The position numbers and the translations under genes are program-made. From contig NZ_LXES01000048.1 of the NCBI RefSeq assembly GCF_001654845.1, forward strand, positions 62,001 through 126,000: 64,000 bases of DNA, given 5' to 3'. Under the pieces are notes generated by a model, which saw only the letters and a program-made list of their open reading frames with translations, had not been told where the DNA came from and did not search any database. This DNA comes from Enterobacter soli ATCC BAA-2102. Lineage in GTDB: Bacteria; Pseudomonadota; Gammaproteobacteria; Enterobacterales; Enterobacteriaceae. Shown here piece after piece: positions 59,396 to 64,000 of this stretch; the first letter of the stretch is position 1; every line of letters begins with the position of its first letter.

Positions 59396-62300
59396 TTAAG
59401 CGTTATGGTCGTCGCCGTCTACGACAAAACTTTTTGGTTTATGGCCTGAGCAGTAATTTTCCCAGACGGTGCGGAGGGTTGCCTCGAAGGTACGGGCAGG
59501 CTCAGTAACCTGATTTCTCTTTTTCTCGAAACGCTCTCGCATGGTCAGTCGGATCGTGTTGAGTTCTTCCCGTTTCTCGGTCCAGGCCAGGGCCTGTTCA
59601 AAATAAGCGTCCTCGTCTGCGGCCAGGAACTGTTCTAGCTGGTATGCCTTAATAATTTCATTGCCCTGTCGGCCGGCCATCGTTTTATCGTTGAGGGTAA
59701 CCATCGGCACGCCCATCCATACGGCGTTGTTGCTGGTCGTGCCGCCGTCATAAGGGAAGGTATCGAGCATCAGGTCGATTTCGTGGTGCATGCGCATATA
59801 TTCGTCGAAGTGCATCTTCATGCGGAAAGTCAGCTGGTCTGGCCTTGCCCCATGAGCCTCCAGTTTGGTCCGTAAGGTCTGAATAACATCTTCAGAAGGC
59901 ATATAGCCAATCAACAGGCGCGTTTGTGGTGCAGCGGCGAGCAGCCGGCCCCACACTTCAATAACTTTATCGCTGATCTTCTTCGGTCTGTTCAGGCTAC
60001 CAAAGGTAAAGACTCCTGACGACAGCGCCGGCAGAGGGTTGATGTCCGGAGAATTTGCTGGCGGCTCGTACTGCACCGGCATCGACATAAAGATCAGCTT
60101 TTCTGAGAATTGATCGTCCAGCTCCCCCGGCGTGGCCATACCGGTCCCGCAGATATGGTAATCCATCTCCTTCAGCCCGGAGGTGCATGGATAGCCAATC
60201 CACCCGATTGACACGGGGGCGGGTTTCAGTGCGAAGGTTGGTAGCCGGTTATATCCGGTATGTCCGGACAGATCGATCAGAATATCAATTTCATCACTAT
60301 TGATGATGCGTGCGAGCTCCACTGAACTCTCGGAGAAGACGTTGCGCCACTTCACCGCCGTTTTCGCAAAGGTTTCGCTAACCTCGTCATAAATTGGCGA
60401 GGTGTTGTAGACGTAGAGTTCGTAGAGATCGCGGTCAATATTGACCCAGTAGGGTTTCAGGAACCAGGTCACCGGATGGCGACACAGATCGCCCGAAACA
60501 AAACCAATGCGCAGACGGCGCTCAGGGGTTTTATCCGCAGACCATGTAAACGCCGTTTTCTGCCCTTTCGCCCATTTTTCAACCTGGCGACCGTACACCC
60601 GATGCTGTTCGTACAGTTCCGCCGGGGAGCATTCACCGCTGTGGGAGAGCTCAAAATTGAGGCGGCTGTAAAGGTTCATATCTGAAGGTGACAGCCGGAT
60701 GGCTTTGCGCATCATCGCAATGGCTTCATCCATGCGCAGTTTTTCTGAAATGAGCGCCGAATAATTTGAGAGCACGCCGCTGTTCTCAGGCATGATCTTC
60801 AACGCTTTTTCAAAACAGACTTCCGCTTTATCTACTATTTTAAACTCAGCATACATATGTGCCAGCGAGTTCCAGGCAAGCCCGTTATTCAGATTCGCAC
60901 GCAGTATGGCTCTGACCACCCTGCCCGTGAGCCAGCCTTTCTCAAGATTCCAGAGCGCAATTGAAAGCTCAAAATAGATATCCCAGTTAATCGAGGTAAT
61001 GCTAAGGGTGCGGCAGATCGCCCGGACCGCGGCAGCATATTCCATCGTACGGCTGTAGACGCGGGACAGCTCCAGCCACGCGTTAGGATTATTTTCTGAT
61101 TTTTGCGTTAACTCGCGGGCCAGTTCACGGGCTTTAGCAAACTCTTCTCGCGCAATGAGGGCATGCATACGATCAATCAATTTCTGATCGACCGGCTGAG
61201 TATCTTTCTTATCCAGCGTTTTATTCACGCTGTCTGAGAGCGCATCCTCAAAGCCACCGGCATGCGGTGGCGAAGAGAAGAGGATCAGCGGCAATAAGCT
61301 GTCGGCAAGTTCGTGCGGATATACCTGCGTAATTAAGCGCTGGAAATGTGCCCGCCAGCAGGCCGGGCTTCCGATCATGATCCCTTTACGGCGCAGCTCA
61401 TCAATGCGTTTAACGTCAGCATGGATAAGGTCACCTTTCTCCAGAATCGAGACTTCCTGCGCCGTCAGTTCAACCGGTTCTCCCCACAGGTTGAACCCCG
61501 CTTTGATCTGGTGGAAAGCGCGGCCAAAAATGGTTTCAAGGTGCGTGGAACGTTTGGTGTTATACGCTGAGGTAACGCGCTGGAAGTGAAGCCCAACGGT
61601 ATCCTGCATAAACAAGGCGCCCAACGAAAGGAGCACGTTATTCTCATGCTCCTGGAGATCGTCCTCAGGAGAATGAGTATGGAAAACGATTTGCTCGAAG
61701 CTGAGGCTAAGCGGCCAGGCATTACCCACCACGTCCAGTACTGAGAGCGTGACCACATCATCCGTTGCCACAAAATGACCGGACTCGGAACGCAGGCGGT
61801 TCTGAACATGTCCCTCACCGTCAACCACGCGACGGAAACTGCCGGCCCAGTGAAGATCGCGCAAACGCGTTAAATCAGGAGAAGCTGAACGCGCCTGATT
61901 CTCAGTATCCCCGCTCAAAAGACTAAAGCGCGAGCGGCGGTTAACCGAAAAATCAAGGTATTGCTGCTGTAAAAGGTGCTCCTGGCCTGGGCAGACGGCT
62001 TCTGAAAGCGACGCGACATTTTCGCCATAATGCTGGGGACACTCTCTCCAGGGGAACAAATCCCCCAGATATTGCAGACCCGATTGTTCAACTGACTGGT
62101 GGAAGTCGACAAAATAGGTCGCATTTTCCATTCCGTGCAGATAGCGCAGCGCAAAGATGTCATCTTCCATCGCCTCTGCTTCTTTAATCAGCTCGGCTAA
62201 GGCTTCGCGGGCCGGATGGTTGCTCATTCCCAGCGAGAGCCAGGTTAATGCAGCCCTGGCGCTTTCAATCTGCACCTCTTCATTGCTCGCATCACGCGTA

Positions 62301-62827
62301 TGCAGGGCAATCGCATCCCTGATGATCTGAGCGAGGCCGGTGCCCGGCTGCGTCAGCCACTCTGCGGCGATAACGCCCTTTACGCTGAGATGCTGGCGGC
62401 AAAAAGCAAACAATGCCTTTCTGGACTCCGCATCGAGAAGAGAAAATACGTTATGGATGAAGATGTAATCAAACGTCTGGTCGATTCCACCTAAAATCGT
62501 CGCCAGATCGGCGCAGAAAAGCTGGATATTGTCGACGCCCGCCAGCCTCATCTGTAGCTGGCCCGCCTCGATTTTGTCCGGGGACAAATCAATACCAATA
62601 ATCGTTGCCTGCGGATAAGAGAGCGCAAAAGGTAAGAGGTGGGAGGCATCACCGCACCCCAGATCGAGCACGCGCGCCGAATGAGGATCGACCCCCTCGG
62701 CACCGTAAAGCCAGGCGCTGGCCTGAATTCTATTTACGCAGAGATAGGGAGCCACCGAATCAGACTTAGGGATCGCGGATGAGACGGAAGCGAGACTAAA
62801 ACTTTGCGGTAAATCTAATGAGAACAC
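59396..62827 (-). CDS. Methyltransferase-TPR-OGT (SPINDLY-like) fusion glycosyltransferase
   Basis: The 1143-residue protein has several domains. First is a SAM methyltransferase (residues 45-180, VLDLGCGDASHLLPF), then a methyltransferase-regulatory-type domain (about 210-300). A linker follows, then TPR repeats (about 555-720), and a C-terminal GT41/OGT catalytic domain (765-1120). That domain holds GFVSGDLCRHPVTWF, whose His matches the OGT catalytic His region, and GGTTSNNAVWMG for UDP binding. GT41 enzymes O-glycosylate Ser/Thr. It starts with GTG, AGGA upstream. Placement beside fliA suggests flagellin as the target. Confidence 0.85.
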   Translation of the reverse strand: MFSLDLPQSFSLASVSSAIPKSDSVAPYLCVNRIQASAWLYGAEGVDPHSARVLDLGCGDASHLLPFALSYPQATIIGIDLSPDKIEAGQLQMRLAGVDNIQLFCADLATILGGIDQTFDYIFIHNVFSLLDAESRKALFAFCRQHLSVKGVIAAEWLTQPGTGLAQIIRDAIALHTRDASNEEVQIESARAALTWLSLGMSNHPAREALAELIKEAEAMEDDIFALRYLHGMENATYFVDFHQSVEQSGLQYLGDLFPWRECPQHYGENVASLSEAVCPGQEHLLQQQYLDFSVNRRSRFSLLSGDTENQARSASPDLTRLRDLHWAGSFRRVVDGEGHVQNRLRSESGHFVATDDVVTLSVLDVVGNAWPLSLSFEQIVFHTHSPEDDLQEHENNVLLSLGALFMQDTVGLHFQRVTSAYNTKRSTHLETIFGRAFHQIKAGFNLWGEPVELTAQEVSILEKGDLIHADVKRIDELRRKGIMIGSPACWRAHFQRLITQVYPHELADSLLPLILFSSPPHAGGFEDALSDSVNKTLDKKDTQPVDQKLIDRMHALIAREEFAKARELARELTQKSENNPNAWLELSRVYSRTMEYAAAVRAICRTLSITSINWDIYFELSIALWNLEKGWLTGRVVRAILRANLNNGLAWNSLAHMYAEFKIVDKAEVCFEKALKIMPENSGVLSNYSALISEKLRMDEAIAMMRKAIRLSPSDMNLYSRLNFELSHSGECSPAELYEQHRVYGRQVEKWAKGQKTAFTWSADKTPERRLRIGFVSGDLCRHPVTWFLKPYWVNIDRDLYELYVYNTSPIYDEVSETFAKTAVKWRNVFSESSVELARIINSDEIDILIDLSGHTGYNRLPTFALKPAPVSIGWIGYPCTSGLKEMDYHICGTGMATPGELDDQFSEKLIFMSMPVQYEPPANSPDINPLPALSSGVFTFGSLNRPKKISDKVIEVWGRLLAAAPQTRLLIGYMPSEDVIQTLRTKLEAHGARPDQLTFRMKMHFDEYMRMHHEIDLMLDTFPYDGGTTSNNAVWMGVPMVTLNDKTMAGRQGNEIIKAYQLEQFLAADEDAYFEQALAWTEKREELNTIRLTMRERFEKKRNQVTEPARTFEATLRTVWENYCSGHKPKSFVVDGDDHNA

Positions 62828-63020
62828 AGCGCTATCCTTTAGGATCTTGAAGTCATTTTCCTCATCCTAGCAGCGCGCTGTAGTAACCATTGGTAGAGTA
62901 AACGCTAATTATGGAGTTAATTCTTTCTATCGGATAACGCTGAGTTTACAGGGCGTCCCCCTACAGCATCAGCGTAAATTTTGCCAAACACCGGCGTAAG
63001 GTTTCACCGTCAGCCTCGCC

Positions 63021-64000
63021 TTAGCGCAGGTAAAACTCGACGGCATCGACATCAAGCACCAGGATGTTTTCAAGCCGGGCAACATCGACCCTTTCCGGGA
63101 AATAATTATCGATAAACATCGCCGGGCCCGTGATGCGTGAAGATTTTTGCTCGCCTTCCCGCAGATGAATAATTTCATCAAACAGCAAAGGCGAAATGGC
63201 CGCCTTGTTTAAGGTTTCAAGCGGCTCACAGGCGTGGCGGGTGATGAGAAAGAGGCGTTTTCCGCTTGCCCGGCTCTGGTATAAAAAGGCAAGCACCACC
63301 GGGTTAGGCCAATCGTTAACAATCAGGGTATCGTCGAGATCAACATAAATGCGGCCATATTCAAGTGTCGGCACGGCCCGTGTCTTTATCGACCGTTCAA
63401 TCTCCGTAACATGAGGGGTCGGAAGCGGAGTGACGTCTCGGCCCATATAGTCATGCAGCGCCATCAAAGGGAGGTTAACCCCCTTCGCCCGCTGAGCAAC
63501 CATCGTTCCGGCGATGCGGCAAGAAATTTCCAGCAATTTCCACTGCCCTGTACGGGATTGTTTTATCTGGAAAAACCAGGGGCCGCGCAAGGCCAGCCGG
63601 GCGTTTATACTCTCGGCAATAGTCGCTATCTCTTGCTCCAGCGGGGCAAACCGGGAACGCATTGCAATCCCTGCCCTGACGCGCTCGCGCGTTCGGGGCC
63701 CGGTCCAGATTAACCTGCCGTGGCGATCGGTAAAGCAATCTACCGTCAGTTCATCACCGGGAAGATATTCAACGACAACGGGTGCTTCAACGGTTCGAAG
63801 CAGGTGTTCAAGCTCACCACGATCGTGAGCCAGGCCGACACTATTACCACCCTGCCCGCAGTCAGGCTTCACAATGACCGGCCAGCAGTCGGGCACGACC
63901 CCCTCGGGGTAAACGTGCGCAAGCCAATCAGCACCGGCGAAATGTGCGTAGGTTGCACTTTTTCTGCGGGCAATGTGCGTGGTGGTTTTATCCCCGTTAA
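63021..64000 (-). CDS. ATP-grasp and HAD domain fusion (5' end outside window)
   Basis: At least 326 residues are visible and the frame is still open at base 64000. The N-terminal part is an ATP-grasp ligase (WPVIVKPDCGQGGNSVG for ATP; ELTVDCFTDRHG; LLEISCRIAG). The C-terminal part is a HAD phosphatase with the nucleophile motif VDLDDTL and LITRHACEPL. ATP-grasp enzymes join a carboxylate to an amine. In this cluster it may attach an amino acid to a sugar. It ends 193 bp before the OGT-like gene; that gap shows no gene. Confidence 0.82.
   Translation of the reverse strand, partial: NGDKTTTHIARRKSATYAHFAGADWLAHVYPEGVVPDCWPVIVKPDCGQGGNSVGLAHDRGELEHLLRTVEAPVVVEYLPGDELTVDCFTDRHGRLIWTGPRTRERVRAGIAMRSRFAPLEQEIATIAESINARLALRGPWFFQIKQSRTGQWKLLEISCRIAGTMVAQRAKGVNLPLMALHDYMGRDVTPLPTPHVTEIERSIKTRAVPTLEYGRIYVDLDDTLIVNDWPNPVVLAFLYQSRASGKRLFLITRHACEPLETLNKAAISPLLFDEIIHLREGEQKSSRITGPAMFIDNYFPERVDVARLENILVLDVDAVEFYLR

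Noticed and set aside
62921..62970. Sigma-28 promoter ahead of the OGT-like gene
   Set aside because: TAAACTCA and a -10-like TCCGATAG exist on the minus strand, but the spacing is about 6-7 bp where 11 is needed.

Overview
The window is a piece of an enterobacterial chromosome, most like Enterobacter or a close relative (Lelliottia, Leclercia, Kosakonia). The host genes follow the E. coli order yecR-ftnA-yecH-tyrP-yecA-[tRNA Leu-Cys-Gly]-pgsA-uvrC-uvrY-yecF-sdiA-tcyN-tcyL-dcyD-tcyJ-fliZ-fliA. The genus is inferred from synteny and protein similarity, not from rRNA.

Layout. 1-6.2 kb: a DHA2-type MFS exporter cut by the left edge, an RpiB/LacAB-like isomerase, yecR, ftnA, yecH, an unknown small gene, tyrP with TyrR-like boxes, and yecA. 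6.2-11.6 kb: a five-gene branched-chain amino acid ABC transporter (livJHMGF type), preceded by a sigma-54 promoter candidate and an NtrC-like dyad. 11.7-13.6 kb: a patatin-like lipase and a peptidoglycan amidase, next to the prophage. 13.75-46.39 kb: a complete-looking P2-family prophage in the 3' end of tRNA-Leu(UAA), bounded by a 63-bp perfect direct repeat. 46.3-56.3 kb: three tRNAs, pgsA, uvrC-uvrY, yecF, sdiA, the cystine uptake genes with dcyD, then fliZ and fliA. 56.6-64 kb: a probable flagellin-modification island next to fliA: a sulfatase-fold enzyme, a TagD-like cytidylyltransferase, a DegT aminotransferase, a methyltransferase-TPR-OGT fusion, and an ATP-grasp/HAD fusion cut by the right edge.

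Prophage. Read against the usual P2 map it runs backwards: P,Q (+); O,N,M,L,X, holin, lysozyme, spanins, R,S,V,W,J,I,H and fibre chaperone (-); then FI,FII,E/E',T,U (+); then D and ogr (-). The sheath/tube/tape operon is therefore inverted relative to P2, and D is divergent from FI. An identical element (GTTGTC-N7-GGCCAGACC), fitting the Ogr/Delta pattern TGT-N12-A(C/G)A, sits midway between D and FI and again midway between P and O. The gpA operon carries a PP-loop (PAPS-reductase-like) protein and a Dam-type methylase. The lysogeny operon is C repressor, membrane-anchored protein, BRCT+WYL-like protein, integrase. Where P2 carries tin and old, this phage has a PIN-like/ImmA-like pair, a probable toxin-antitoxin or defence module.

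The best candidates for undescribed biology are the PIN/ImmA pair, the BRCT-WYL and motif-sharing membrane proteins of the lysogeny operon, the inverted late operon, and the fliA-adjacent modification cluster. No IS element, CRISPR array or rRNA gene was seen.
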